In this document: piece after piece, positions 48,949 to 57,535 of the stretch
Layout: the number at the start of each line of letters is the position of its first letter
Position numbering within the stretch: the stretch's first letter is position 1
From: DAHUXD01 sp963736455
GTDB lineage: Bacteria; Acidobacteriota; Thermoanaerobaculia; UBA5066; Gp7-AA6
DNA: 64,000 bases
Assembly (NCBI GenBank): GCA_963736455.1
Contig: CAVTON010000001.1
Location: 2,046,001-2,110,000 of the forward strand
Reading direction: 5' to 3'
Program-made: the position numbers and the translations under genes
Notes under the pieces: generated by a model
What the model saw: only the letters and a program-made list of their open reading frames with translations
What the model was told of the DNA's origin: nothing
Database searches by the model: none

Positions 48949-51162
48949 GTGCGCAAGGTCCTCCTGGTTCTCATCATCGTCGTCCTCGCCGCGGGCGGCT
49001 GGTGGGCGCACGAGAACACGCTGAGCCGCCTGCGGGCCCGCTACACCCCCTGGATGGAGAGGCTCGGCCGATGGCGAGACGCCTGCGAAGGCGCGCGCCG
49101 CGCCCTCCGAAGCCGCGAATCGACGAGCGCGGATCCCGCGGGAATCGCGGCGCTGCGGGCGTGGGCCTGGCAGGACCTCGATCGGATCGCCTACGTGGAT
49201 TACCGGGTCGAAAAGCCCGTACACGACATCGGCAGCGGCATCGACGACACCACCGGTCGCGTGACGTTCACCGTCGGCGGTTTCCGAGCCGATGGCGCGC
49301 GTGTCGAACGGGCGGCGAGCGCAACCGTCGCTCGCTACGACGAGTCGCTCGCGGGAGCGGGCCGGCCCGGCCGCCATGGCGCTTCCGCGGAACTCCTGCA
49401 GCCGCTCTGGAACCGCGTCGAAACGACGCCCCGCTTCCACGACGGCACCGCCGAGGCGGGCCTCGGGGCGCCGCGCCGCGATCCGCCGCTGAAGCTCGTC
49501 AACCACCTGATCTCGGACATCTGGCCGGGCTCCGGCGTCGCCGTCCTCGACTACGACCGGGACGGGCACGAGGACCTCTTCGTCGCCGACGGCGTGCGCT
49601 CGATCCTCTACCGCAACGACGGACGCGGCCGCTTCACCGACGTGACCGAGAAAGCAGGCCTCGCGAAGTCGGCCGACGACGGCATCGCGGCGACCGGCGT
49701 CGCCGCGGGCGACGTGGACGGCGACGGCTTTCCCGATCTCTTCGTGACGAACGCGTTCGGACCGGCCCGCCTGTTCCACAATCGGGGAGACGGGACGTTC
49801 GAAGAGACGACGGCATCGTCGGGAATCGCGGTCGGCCCCAACGCCCGTTCGGCCGCGTTCGCCGACGTGGACGGCGACGGCGACCTCGACCTCTTCGTCT
49901 GCGTCACCGGCGACTACTACAACCAGATGCCCGATCCGCCCTTCGACGCCAAGGACGGGCGCGAGAACGTCCTCTACCTGAACGACGGCCACGGCCATTT
50001 CACCGATGCGACGAAGGCGTGGGGCCTCTCGGGCACCACCCGCTGGACGCTCTCCTCCCTCTTCCAGGACTACGACCAGGACGGCCGCGTCGACCTGATG
50101 GCGACCAACGATTTCGGTCTGAAGAACCTCTATCGCAACGTGGACCGGCGCCGCTTCCAGGACGTCGCGAAGAAGACCGGCACGGAGGCACGCGCCTACG
50201 GCATGTCGGGCGCCTGGGCGGACTTCGACGGCGACGGACGGCCGGACCTCTACACGACCGGCACCGACACCCAGTGGTACTTCGTCCACGAGTACCCGTC
50301 GCTTCCGATCGGAATCGCCGGCCGCCTCTTTCTGCCTTACGCCGTGAAGTGGTGTGAGCAGATGGCGAGCGGCGACACGCTGCTCCTCCAGAGGGCCGAC
50401 CACACCTTCGAGGACGCGACCGCCCGCTCGGGCGCCGCGCACGCGGGCTGGAACTGGAGCGCGATCGCCGCGGACCTCGACGACGACGGCTGGCCCGACA
50501 TCTACGCGACCAACGGCATGTGGGGCGACGGACGGGATCGCGACGTCGAGCTCGAGTTCTGGTGGCAGACCCTCGCCTACTGGGACGATTACGTCGCGGG
50601 CACCAGGACGTTCGACCGCCGGGGCGCCGGCATCGCCGGCATCGAGCGCGATCGCTACTTCCACAACCGCGGCGGCGCGGCGGCCGGCGCGCCCCTCTTC
50701 GAAGACCGGGCGTTTCTCGACGGCCTCGACCTCGAGTCAAACGGCCGCGCGGCCGTCGCCTTCGACGCCAACGGCGACGGAGCCCTGGACGTGTACATCC
50801 GCTCGATCGGGGCGCCCGAAGCCATCTTCTTCGGCTCGCGCCGCCCGGACGAGCACTACCTGCGCGTCAAGCTTCGGGGAACGCCGGGCCGCGACAACTC
50901 CGACGGCATCGGTGTCGAGATCACGGCCGTCCTCCCGGGTGGGCGGGCGATCGCGACGCAGAACGCGAATCCGAGCGGATACCTCTCGACCGGCAGCCCC
51001 ATCGTGCATCTCGGGCTCGGCAAGGCGACCCGGCTCGATCGCCTGACGCTGCTCTGGCCGTCCGGCCGCGTGCAGGATCTCGGCCCGATCGAGCGCGTGG
51101 ATCGCACGATCGTCGTCGACGAGGACCGCGGCGTGCGGGATTTCGAAGCCGGGCGGCGTTAA
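48949..51162 (+). CDS. FG-GAP/VCBS repeat protein with a C-terminal ASPIC/UnbV domain
   Basis: The 737-residue protein has an uncleaved or signal-type N-terminal helix (VLLVLIIVVLAAGGWWA). From residue 190 it shows calcium-binding FG-GAP/VCBS blades: LDYDRDGHEDLFVA, GDVDGDGFPDLFVT, ADVDGDGDLDLFVC, DYDQDGRVDLMAT, ADFDGDGRPDLYTT and ADLDDDGWPDIYAT. The C-terminal 100 residues are UnbV-like (ITAVLPGGRAIATQNANPSG, LLWPSGRVQDLGPIERVD). These extracellular proteins are frequent in Acidobacteriota and their role is not defined. Residues 60-190 match no known domain. Confidence 0.9.
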   Translation: MRKVLLVLIIVVLAAGGWWAHENTLSRLRARYTPWMERLGRWRDACEGARRALRSRESTSADPAGIAALRAWAWQDLDRIAYVDYRVEKPVHDIGSGIDDTTGRVTFTVGGFRADGARVERAASATVARYDESLAGAGRPGRHGASAELLQPLWNRVETTPRFHDGTAEAGLGAPRRDPPLKLVNHLISDIWPGSGVAVLDYDRDGHEDLFVADGVRSILYRNDGRGRFTDVTEKAGLAKSADDGIAATGVAAGDVDGDGFPDLFVTNAFGPARLFHNRGDGTFEETTASSGIAVGPNARSAAFADVDGDGDLDLFVCVTGDYYNQMPDPPFDAKDGRENVLYLNDGHGHFTDATKAWGLSGTTRWTLSSLFQDYDQDGRVDLMATNDFGLKNLYRNVDRRRFQDVAKKTGTEARAYGMSGAWADFDGDGRPDLYTTGTDTQWYFVHEYPSLPIGIAGRLFLPYAVKWCEQMASGDTLLLQRADHTFEDATARSGAAHAGWNWSAIAADLDDDGWPDIYATNGMWGDGRDRDVELEFWWQTLAYWDDYVAGTRTFDRRGAGIAGIERDRYFHNRGGAAAGAPLFEDRAFLDGLDLESNGRAAVAFDANGDGALDVYIRSIGAPEAIFFGSRRPDEHYLRVKLRGTPGRDNSDGIGVEITAVLPGGRAIATQNANPSGYLSTGSPIVHLGLGKATRLDRLTLLWPSGRVQDLGPIERVDRTIVVDEDRGVRDFEAGRR

Positions 51163-51165
51163 ACT
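51160..51165 (+). promoter_or_regulatory. -10-like TAAACT, leaderless start
   Basis: TAAACT overlaps the stop codon of the upstream gene and ends 9 nt before ATG 51175. No ribosome site is seen. Confidence 0.35.
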
Positions 51166-51174
51166 CGCGGATTC

Positions 51175-52776
51175 ATGCCGGAAACGAGCACCGCCGAGAG
51201 CGCTTCCTACGACGTCGTCATCGTCGGCGGCGCGATCTCGGGCGCCTCCACCGCGATCGTCCTGAAGCGCGGCAACCCGAAGCTGCGGATCCTCGTCGTG
51301 GAGAAGACGGAGGCCTTCGACTGGAAGGTCGGCGAGTCCACCGTGGAGGTCTCGGCCTACTTCCTGACGCGCGTCCTCAAGCAGTGGACTTACCTAACGC
51401 GCGAGCAGCTCCCGAAGCAGGCCTTCCGCTACTGGTTCGTCAACGAAGAGGTCACGTGCCTGCGCGAGGCCTCCGAGACCGGGCCCACGCAGCTCGCCCG
51501 CACGCCGTCCTTCCAGCTCGATCGTGCGAAGCTCGACGAGCACCTCCTCTCGGTGGCGCGCGAGGAGGGCAGCGAGGTCTGGCGGCCGGCGAAGGTCGCC
51601 GCCTGGACGCTCGGCGAGGGCGCCGGTGAAAACACGCTGACGGTCGAGAGGGCCGACGGGACCACCGCCGCCGTCTCGTGCCGCTGGCTCGTGGACGCGA
51701 CCGGCCGCCAGGCGATGCTCGCCCGAAAGCGCGGCGGCGTCACGCCGATCGAGTCGCACCCGATCTCGGCGATCTGGGTTCGCTATGACGGCGTCCGGGA
51801 CCTGGACGGCGTGGATCTCGCCGGAAGCGACCCGGGGGACTCCTGGCAGCGGTCGGTGATCGCACCGCGCCGTCTCGCGACCAATCACTTCACCGGCTGG
51901 GGATACTGGATCTGGTTCATTCCCCTGCACGACGGGCAGGTCAGCGTCGGCCTCGTCTGGGACAGGCGCCTCGTCGATCCCCAGGGCCGCACTCCGCTCG
52001 AGAAACTCACGCGGTTTCTCGACGGCAACCCTCTCTGCCGCGAGCTGCTCGGACCGGCGACGCCGATCGAGGGCGACTGCCGCTACTACGCCCATCTCCC
52101 CTACTTCGTGGATCGCTATGTCGGCCCGGGCTGGACGTGCGTAGGCGACGCCGGAGGCTTCCTCGATCCTTTCTACTCGCCCGGCCTCGACCAGATGGCG
52201 TTCTCGGTGTGGTCGCGGACCCGGCTGATCCTCGAGGACTTCGCCGGTGCGGCGCCCGAGGCGATGGCGCAGAAGTACGCCGACCACAACCGGCGCTACG
52301 GCCGCTACTTCCGGTACTTCTACGACTCGATCTACAAGGACAAGTACTACGTCATGGGCGACTACGACACCATGACGACGGCGTTTCTCCTCGACACCGC
52401 GCTCTACTACTTTGCGGCGATCATGCCGCTGTACCGCTGGTCGAACGAGCGCCTCGGCGTGCCGCCCTTCTTCCAGGACGGCGCCGAGGTCGGCTACTAC
52501 CCGATCCGCTTCTACAACCGGCGCCTGAGCGCGATCGCCCGGCGCAAGATGGCGCTCGGCGTCTACGGCAACCACAACGCCGGACGCCGCCCGAAGTTCG
52601 TCGGGTTCTCGGTGCGGAGCGCGATGTGGGTGATGCTCTTCCACGGCCTCGCGCGCTGGGCGAAGGCCGAGCTCGCGAACGCCTGGACCTACGTCGTGCG
52701 GCCGCGGCCGATCGGCCGCCGCGCGCCGCCCGCCTCCGACCACGTCGCCGAGCCAAGCGGCGTCGAGGCGCGTTAG
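51175..52776 (+). CDS. FAD-dependent halogenase-like oxidoreductase
   Basis: The 533-residue flavoprotein has a dinucleotide site DVVIVGGAISGASTAIVLKR and, near residue 45, WKVGESTVEVS, which matches the GES/GEAT site of flavin-dependent halogenases. The WxWxIP halogenase motif is present as YWIWFIPLHDG. A second flavin motif reads CVGDAGGFLDPFYSPGLDQM. A lysine candidate for the halogenating residue lies in LPKQAFRYWF. An alternative is a related hydroxylase or saturase. It follows the UnbV gene by 12 nt and precedes an SDR. No carrier-protein or NRPS gene is close. Confidence 0.8.
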   Translation: MPETSTAESASYDVVIVGGAISGASTAIVLKRGNPKLRILVVEKTEAFDWKVGESTVEVSAYFLTRVLKQWTYLTREQLPKQAFRYWFVNEEVTCLREASETGPTQLARTPSFQLDRAKLDEHLLSVAREEGSEVWRPAKVAAWTLGEGAGENTLTVERADGTTAAVSCRWLVDATGRQAMLARKRGGVTPIESHPISAIWVRYDGVRDLDGVDLAGSDPGDSWQRSVIAPRRLATNHFTGWGYWIWFIPLHDGQVSVGLVWDRRLVDPQGRTPLEKLTRFLDGNPLCRELLGPATPIEGDCRYYAHLPYFVDRYVGPGWTCVGDAGGFLDPFYSPGLDQMAFSVWSRTRLILEDFAGAAPEAMAQKYADHNRRYGRYFRYFYDSIYKDKYYVMGDYDTMTTAFLLDTALYYFAAIMPLYRWSNERLGVPPFFQDGAEVGYYPIRFYNRRLSAIARRKMALGVYGNHNAGRRPKFVGFSVRSAMWVMLFHGLARWAKAELANAWTYVVRPRPIGRRAPPASDHVAEPSGVEAR

Positions 52777-52821
52777 AAGGCTCGCCCCGAATCGGCCTTT
52801 CCCCCCACGCCCGGCCTCGCG

Positions 52822-52827
52822 TATCGT
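52822..52827 (+). promoter_or_regulatory. -10-like TATCGT, leaderless start
   Basis: TATCGT ends 7 nt before ATG 52835; the leader would be almost absent. No ribosome site is visible. Confidence 0.35.
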
Positions 52828-52834
52828 CCGGGCG

Positions 52835-53620
52835 ATGCCGACGGCGCTCGTCACCGGCGCGACCTCGGGGATCGGGCTGGAGCTCGCCACGCTCCTCGCC
52901 CGCGACCGGCACGACCTCGCGCTCGTCGCCCGCACCCGCGACCGCCTGGAATCCGTGGCCCGCGGCCTGGCCGAGGAGTTCGGCGTGCGGGCCATGGCGC
53001 TCCCCTTTGACCTCGCCCGGCCGGAGGCGCCCGCCGAGATCGTCCGCGAGCTGTCGCGGCAGGGCTCGAATGTCGACGTCCTGGTCAACAACGCCGGGTT
53101 CGGGGTCCATGGGCTGTTCGCCTCGACGCCGGCCGACAAGGACCGTGACGTGCTGCAGGTCAACGTCGTGGCGCTGACGGAGCTGACGAAGCGCCTGCTG
53201 CCCGGCATGCTCGAGCGGCGGCGCGGGCGGATCCTCAACCTCGCCTCGACGGCGGCTTTTCAGCCGGGACCGCTGATGGCCGTGTACTACGCGAGCAAGG
53301 CGTACGTCCTCTCGTTCTCCGAGGCGCTTTCGAACGAGCTGTCCGGGACCGGGGTGACCGTCACCGCCCTGTGCCCCGGTCCGACGATCACCGAGTTTCA
53401 GAAGCGGGCGGGCATCGAAGGGACGGCCCTCTTCACCGGACCCCTCGTGATGGAGCCCTCGGAAGTCGCGCGGGCCGGGTACCGCGGCATGCGCCGCGGA
53501 CAGCGTCTCGTGATTCCGGGTTTCGGGAACAACGTCCTGGTCCAGGCGCTGCGCGTCACGCCCCGCCGCGTCGCGACGGCGGTCGCGCGGAGGATCCAGG
53601 AGAAGCGGACCTCGCGATGA
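52835..53620 (+). CDS. Short-chain dehydrogenase/reductase
   Basis: This 261-residue classical SDR has the cofactor motif TGATSGIG, the NNAG motif, catalytic Ser in NLASTAAFQ and YYASKAY with tyrosine and lysine. The RTRDRL basic residues after the second strand suggest NADPH preference. It may act on a lipid or polyketide-like carbonyl; the C-terminal part (RVTPRRVATAVARRIQEKR) is typical of the DltE/YqjQ-like group. The stop overlaps the start of the next gene by ATGA, so that pair is coupled. Confidence 0.9.
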   Translation: MPTALVTGATSGIGLELATLLARDRHDLALVARTRDRLESVARGLAEEFGVRAMALPFDLARPEAPAEIVRELSRQGSNVDVLVNNAGFGVHGLFASTPADKDRDVLQVNVVALTELTKRLLPGMLERRRGRILNLASTAAFQPGPLMAVYYASKAYVLSFSEALSNELSGTGVTVTALCPGPTITEFQKRAGIEGTALFTGPLVMEPSEVARAGYRGMRRGQRLVIPGFGNNVLVQALRVTPRRVATAVARRIQEKRTSR

Positions 53621-54006
53621 CTCCCGCCATGGATCCCCGATTCGGGCGGGAACGGCGGCAGCGGTTGGTGACCCGGGCGATCCTCGCCGTGGGTTTCACG
53701 GCCGCGGTCGCGGTCTGGTTCGCCGCGAGCGCGCGGCCGGGCAACCCCCTCGGCTACGACCCGCTCGAGAACAAGCGGTACATCCACGATCTCGAGGTGT
53801 ACGGCGGGACCGCCAACGTCCTGGCCACCGAGTTCCGGGAGTGGGTCGCCGGTCTCTGGTACGGAAAGAATCTCGCCTACACGATCGCCGCGCTGACGCT
53901 GATCACGGTGGGATTCGTGCGCTTTCTCGCGATCCCGCCCGTCGACGACGATTCGGACGACGGCGAACCACCCGCCGGTCCGCCGCCGACTCGCCCGGCG
54001 GCTTAG
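53617..54006 (+). CDS. Small two-helix membrane protein of unknown function
   Basis: The 129-residue product has two membrane helices (AILAVGFTAAVAVWFAAS and LAYTIAALTLITVGFVRFLA) separated by a conserved-looking loop, NPLGYDPLENKRYIHDLEVY then GGTANVLATEFREW. The C-terminus is acidic and proline-rich. I recognise no named family. It is coupled to the SDR by an ATGA overlap, so a shared role with that enzyme is possible. Confidence 0.65.
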   Translation: MTPAMDPRFGRERRQRLVTRAILAVGFTAAVAVWFAASARPGNPLGYDPLENKRYIHDLEVYGGTANVLATEFREWVAGLWYGKNLAYTIAALTLITVGFVRFLAIPPVDDDSDDGEPPAGPPPTRPAA

Positions 54007-54064
54007 CCGGGCGGCCGGCGGCGCCGGCAGTCGAGCGGCGGCGCTCGCCGCTCCGATCGAAAGG

Positions 54065-54319
54065 TCAGGCGGCCTTCGGGGCCGACATCTTCCGAACGAG
54101 CCAGGTCAGAATGACGGCCCCGAGGACGGCGACCAGAATCGTGTAGATCATGCCGCCCTCGCCCGCAAAACCGAGCAACCGCATCAGGAAACCGCCGATG
54201 AGCGCGCCGATGAGCCCGATGATGATGTCCATGAGGGCGCCCTTGCCCCCGCTTCCCATGAGCTTCCCGGTCAGCCAACCCGCGATGAGACCCACGATGA
54301 GCCACCAGATGATCCCCAT
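54065..54319 (-). CDS. GlsB/YeaQ/YmgE-family stress membrane protein
   Basis: The 84-residue transglycosylase-associated protein has three hydrophobic segments (IIWWLIVGLIAGWLTGKLMG, IIIGLIGALIGGFLMRLLG, MIYTILVAVLGAVILTWL). The AGWLTGKLMG pattern defines the family. Members are often stress-induced in the envelope. Its ribosome site AGGAGGTGA is a near-perfect anti-SD match and is encoded in the last codons of the upstream gene (stop 54323), 3 nt before its ATG. Confidence 0.92.
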   Translation of the reverse strand: MGIIWWLIVGLIAGWLTGKLMGSGGKGALMDIIIGLIGALIGGFLMRLLGFAGEGGMIYTILVAVLGAVILTWLVRKMSAPKAA

Positions 54320-54322
54320 GAG

Positions 54323-54838
54323 TCACCTCCTCGCTGCAGACATCCTCGACATCAGGAGCGCGAGCGCTCCGGCCCCGATGGTCTTTACGAGAGTGGGGTG
54401 TTGGGCGTAGAAGTCGGCCGCCTTGTCCATGATGGAGGGGTCCTTCCTGGCGGCATGCTCCGCGAGAACCTGGACCTGCTGCGGGGTGACCTGCTGCGCC
54501 TGCTGCGGGGTAACGCTGCCGCCCCCGAGCATGCCGGTCACCGCGCCGAGTCCGCCGGCCGAACCGAGCGCCGCCAGCGCGCCGGGCCCGAGAGCCGCGA
54601 CGAGCTGGTTGAGCATGCCCGCCTTCTGCTCCGGGCTCGAGTTCTGGAAGAGACCCGCGAGCATCTGCTGGAACGGCGGAGTCTGATCCGACTGGAACGT
54701 GTGCGAGAGCGCGTTCGAGAGCGATCCCTGAGGGAGGGCCTGGGCGGCGCGGTCGTACATGCCGTGCAGGTCTGCTTCGGAGACGTTGCCGCTCGACATC
54801 TGCCTGGCGAGATTTCCCAGTTCATCCATGAGTCCCAT
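54323..54838 (-). CDS. Hypothetical protein with Gln-rich repeats, operon partner of the GlsB-like gene
   Basis: This 171-residue protein starts MGLMDELGNLARQMSSGNVS, is rich in helix formers and contains SPEQKAGMLNQLVAALGPGA, a glycine-rich turn and TPQQAQQVTPQQVQVLAEHA. It ends with a hydrophobic stretch (TIGAGALALLMSR). Related proteins are common in this group of bacteria but have no known role. The stop region carries the ribosome site of the GlsB-like gene, so the two are co-translated; a stress function is inferred from that. Confidence 0.7.
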   Translation of the reverse strand: MGLMDELGNLARQMSSGNVSEADLHGMYDRAAQALPQGSLSNALSHTFQSDQTPPFQQMLAGLFQNSSPEQKAGMLNQLVAALGPGALAALGSAGGLGAVTGMLGGGSVTPQQAQQVTPQQVQVLAEHAARKDPSIMDKAADFYAQHPTLVKTIGAGALALLMSRMSAARR

Positions 54839-54931
54839 GGCCGTCCTCCTTGACCGGGCAAGGCTATCAGCCCCGCTCCGGGGCGGGGGCGTCTTTCTCG
54901 ACGGGGTCGAGGGTCTTAGACTGTCAGGGTC

Positions 54932-55021
54932 GGAGGGATGGCCGAGTGGTTTAAGGCGGCGGTCTTGAAAACCGCTGTGCCGGAAACGGTACCGAGAGTT
55001 CGAATCTCTCTCCCTCCGCCA
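54932..55021 (+). tRNA. tRNA-Ser (UGA), CCA encoded
   Basis: This class II tRNA starts GGAGGGATGGCCGAGTGGTT. Its anticodon stem-loop is GCGGTCTTGAAAACCGC (anticodon TGA), and it has a long variable arm (TGTGCCGGAAACGGTACC) and T arm GAGAGTTCGAATCTCTC, ending TCCCTCCGCCA. It reads UCA/UCG-type codons. Confidence 0.97.
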
Positions 55022-55045
55022 CTTCGATCGTCCAACGCCTCGCGA

Positions 55046-55051
55046 TAGAGT
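55046..55051 (+). promoter_or_regulatory. -10-like TAGAGT, leaderless start
   Basis: TAGAGT ends 8 nt before TTG 55060 and 25 nt after the tRNA-Ser end. As at 48935, a gene with almost no leader lies just behind a tRNA. Confidence 0.4.
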
Positions 55052-55059
55052 CTGGACCG

Positions 55060-56733
55060 TTGCCCCCCTCTCGAGGACTCCGGCTGCTACAGCTCTCGGC
55101 GTTTGCGTCCGTCTGCCTCGCCGTGCATCTTGGAGCCCGTTCCCAGGACGCGGCCGTCGCGCCAGCACCGGCCGCATTGCGGGACATCGTCGCGAGCGGC
55201 CGGCTCGCGGATCTGCGCTGGCCGGATTTTTCCGACTACAAGGCCCTCGTGGACGGCTTCTATGCGCCGGCCGGTTACGCACCGGCCTGGGTCCGGGAAG
55301 GCCGGCCGTCCGCGTCGGCGCTCGCCCTGGTTCAGGCCTTCCGGGACGTCGGGAAGAAGGGACTCGAGCCCGAGGACTACGACGCGTCCCGATGGGAGGC
55401 TCGCCTCCAGGCCTTGAAGGGTCCGAACGCCGAACCCGCGCGCTTCGACGTGGCGCTCACGGTCTGCGCGATGCGTCTCGTGTCCGATCTGCACATCGGC
55501 CGGATCAACCCGCAGCACTTCCAGTTCGGGCTGAGCGTCCAGGAGAAGAAATACGACCTGCCGCGCTTTCTGCGCGAGCGCCTGGTCCCGGCCGCGGACG
55601 TCCCCGCCGTGCTCGACGGCGTCGAGCCTCCGTTCGGCGGCTATCGACGGAGCGAGGCGGCGCTGGCCCGCTACACGGAGATGTCGCGCGGCGCCGCCGT
55701 CGAGGGACTACCGGTCCCGGCGAAGGCCATCCGGCCGGGTGAGGCGTACGCCGGCGCGGCGGCGCTCCAACGCCGCCTCGTCCTGCTGGGCGACCTCGCG
55801 GCCGATGCGGCGCCGGCGGCGAGTCCCGACGTCTACGGGGGCGCGCTCGTCGAAGGGGTCAAGCACTTCCAGCGCCGCCACGGCCTCGACGACGACGGCC
55901 GGCTCGGACCCGGCACCGTCAAGCAGCTGAACGTCCCGCTCGCGGATCGCGTCCGGCAGCTGCAGCTCGCGCTCGAGCGCTGGCGCTGGCTCCCGGCGGA
56001 ATTTTCGGCGCCCCCGATCGTCGTGAACATCCCCGACTTCCGGCTGCGCGCGACCGACGCGAAGGGCGGCGTCGTGATGGACATGCGCGTCGTCGTCGGC
56101 AAGGCGGCGCCGACGCAGACCCCGGTCTTTTCGAAGGACATGACCTACGTCGTGTTCCGCCCGTACTGGAACGTACCGCCGAGCATCCGCGCAGGCGAGA
56201 TCGTGCCCGCCATCCGCCGCGACCGCAACTACATCGCCCAGAAGAACTACGAGGTCACGACCAACGACGGCAAGGTCGTGACCGACGGCCCGATCTCGGA
56301 CGACGTCCTCGCGCAGCTGAAAGCCGGCCGGCTCGCCGTGAGACAGAAGCCCGGCCCGGCCAACGCTCTCGGGCTCGTCAAGCTGATCTTCCCGAACGAG
56401 TACAACGTGTACCTGCACAGCACGCCGTCGCAAGCCCTGTTTGCGAAGAGCCGGAGGGACTTCAGCCACGGCTGCATTCGCGTCGAGAAGCCGGCCGAGC
56501 TCGTCGCCTGGGTGCTGCGCGACAAGCCCGACTGGTCGCTCGAGCGCGTCCAGGCGGCGATGCAGACCGGACCGGACAACGTGACCGTCAAGCTCGACCG
56601 CCCGGTGCCGGTCTTCATCGTCTATGCGACGGCCCTCGCCTACCCGAACGGCGAGGTGCACTTCTACGACGACATCTACGGCCACGACGCCGAGCTCGTG
56701 CAGGCGCTGGCGAAGGGTTACCCGTACCCGTAA
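55060..56733 (+). CDS. L,D-transpeptidase (YcbB/LdtD-like)
   Basis: This 557-residue periplasmic enzyme forms 3-3 crosslinks or attaches proteins to peptidoglycan. The N-terminus is a signal (LLQLSAFASVCLAVHLGARS). A scaffold domain comes first, then a peptidoglycan-binding domain (GGALVEGVKHFQRRHGLDDD, GTVKQLNVP). The catalytic YkuD domain has NEYNVYLHSTPSQALFAKSR and SHGCIR with H470 and C472. The start is TTG at 55060. The next gene, convergent and 24 nt away, is a YcbK-like murein enzyme, as in the E. coli ycbB-ycbK neighbourhood. Confidence 0.93.
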   Translation: MPPSRGLRLLQLSAFASVCLAVHLGARSQDAAVAPAPAALRDIVASGRLADLRWPDFSDYKALVDGFYAPAGYAPAWVREGRPSASALALVQAFRDVGKKGLEPEDYDASRWEARLQALKGPNAEPARFDVALTVCAMRLVSDLHIGRINPQHFQFGLSVQEKKYDLPRFLRERLVPAADVPAVLDGVEPPFGGYRRSEAALARYTEMSRGAAVEGLPVPAKAIRPGEAYAGAAALQRRLVLLGDLAADAAPAASPDVYGGALVEGVKHFQRRHGLDDDGRLGPGTVKQLNVPLADRVRQLQLALERWRWLPAEFSAPPIVVNIPDFRLRATDAKGGVVMDMRVVVGKAAPTQTPVFSKDMTYVVFRPYWNVPPSIRAGEIVPAIRRDRNYIAQKNYEVTTNDGKVVTDGPISDDVLAQLKAGRLAVRQKPGPANALGLVKLIFPNEYNVYLHSTPSQALFAKSRRDFSHGCIRVEKPAELVAWVLRDKPDWSLERVQAAMQTGPDNVTVKLDRPVPVFIVYATALAYPNGEVHFYDDIYGHDAELVQALAKGYPYP

Positions 56734-56757
56734 CGAAGCGGGCTCTCCCGAGGGGGA

Positions 56758-57315
56758 CTACCAGCGCCGGACGCGCCCGACGTCCACGTGCACGAAGTCG
56801 GAAGCAGCGTAGTACCCGACTCCGCCGCGGCCCAGACGCAGCGCAGCATCGCGAAGCTCCGCGGTGGGCACGCCCGGCACACGGATGTCGATCGCCATCG
56901 CCTCCATGTGCATGCTGTGCCGCGCGACGCCGTGACCGCTCCGCCGCAGGGACTCGTTCGTGGCCGGCGTGCGATAGCCGCAGATCACGTCGATCTCGGC
57001 GTCGGGCCGCCCGAGGGAAGCCAGCAGGTCGCGCAGCAGATCCAGAAGGCGCGGGTCGTACGCGTGAACGTCGTCCTTGCGCCAGTCGCGCAGGACTCGA
57101 TTGACCCGGGTGAGCGCGGCGGGATCGTAGCCTTCCGCGTTCCGGTACACGACGTCGAGACGCTCCCCGGTGTGGAGGTGGTGGAATCGCAGGCGATACG
57201 GCTCTCCGGCTGCGGGCCTTGCGTCCGAGACCGCGGGAGTCGGCGCGATGAGCACGCCGATGAGGCCAACGAGCGCCAGGTAACGCCGAGATGCGTTCGA
57301 ATGCAGTAATCGCAA
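56758..57315 (-). CDS. YcbK/DUF882-family murein endopeptidase-like protein
   Basis: This 185-residue exported protein starts at TTG 57315 with an AGGGG ribosome site 7 nt away. It has a signal helix (YLALVGLIGVLIAPTPAVSD) and the DUF882 (M15-like) domain: RLRFHHLHTGERLDVVYRNA, VICGYRTPATNESLRRSGHG, HSMHMEAMAIDIRVPG and FVHVDVGRVRRW. The His/Asp/His zinc ligands are present. Homologues cut peptide crosslinks in peptidoglycan, and convergence with the L,D-transpeptidase links the two. Choosing an upstream start would add a non-conserved, arginine-rich leader. Confidence 0.85.
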   Translation of the reverse strand: MRLLHSNASRRYLALVGLIGVLIAPTPAVSDARPAAGEPYRLRFHHLHTGERLDVVYRNAEGYDPAALTRVNRVLRDWRKDDVHAYDPRLLDLLRDLLASLGRPDAEIDVICGYRTPATNESLRRSGHGVARHSMHMEAMAIDIRVPGVPTAELRDAALRLGRGGVGYYAASDFVHVDVGRVRRW

Positions 57316-57535
57316 GGAATCACCCCTGACTGGAGAATCGACGCCCGAGTTCCGAGCGCGCGTTAGTCGAGCCGGCGAGGGTACCACGAGCCTCCGCTCC
57401 GGGCGAGTCGTCAGGTCCACCCGCGATACCCGAGGAGGCGGGGGAAATGGACCCGCCAAAAAGGACGGCTTGAAAACTCAACTCGCCGGCGGCTCGAATC
57501 CCTGGCGAGCGGTAGGATCTCAAAGGGGGTACCCG

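Noticed and set aside
57474..57515. tRNA-like string (CTTGAAAAC followed by GGCTCGAATCC) upstream of the holin-like gene
   Set aside because: The anticodon and acceptor stems do not pair, and no D arm can be built.
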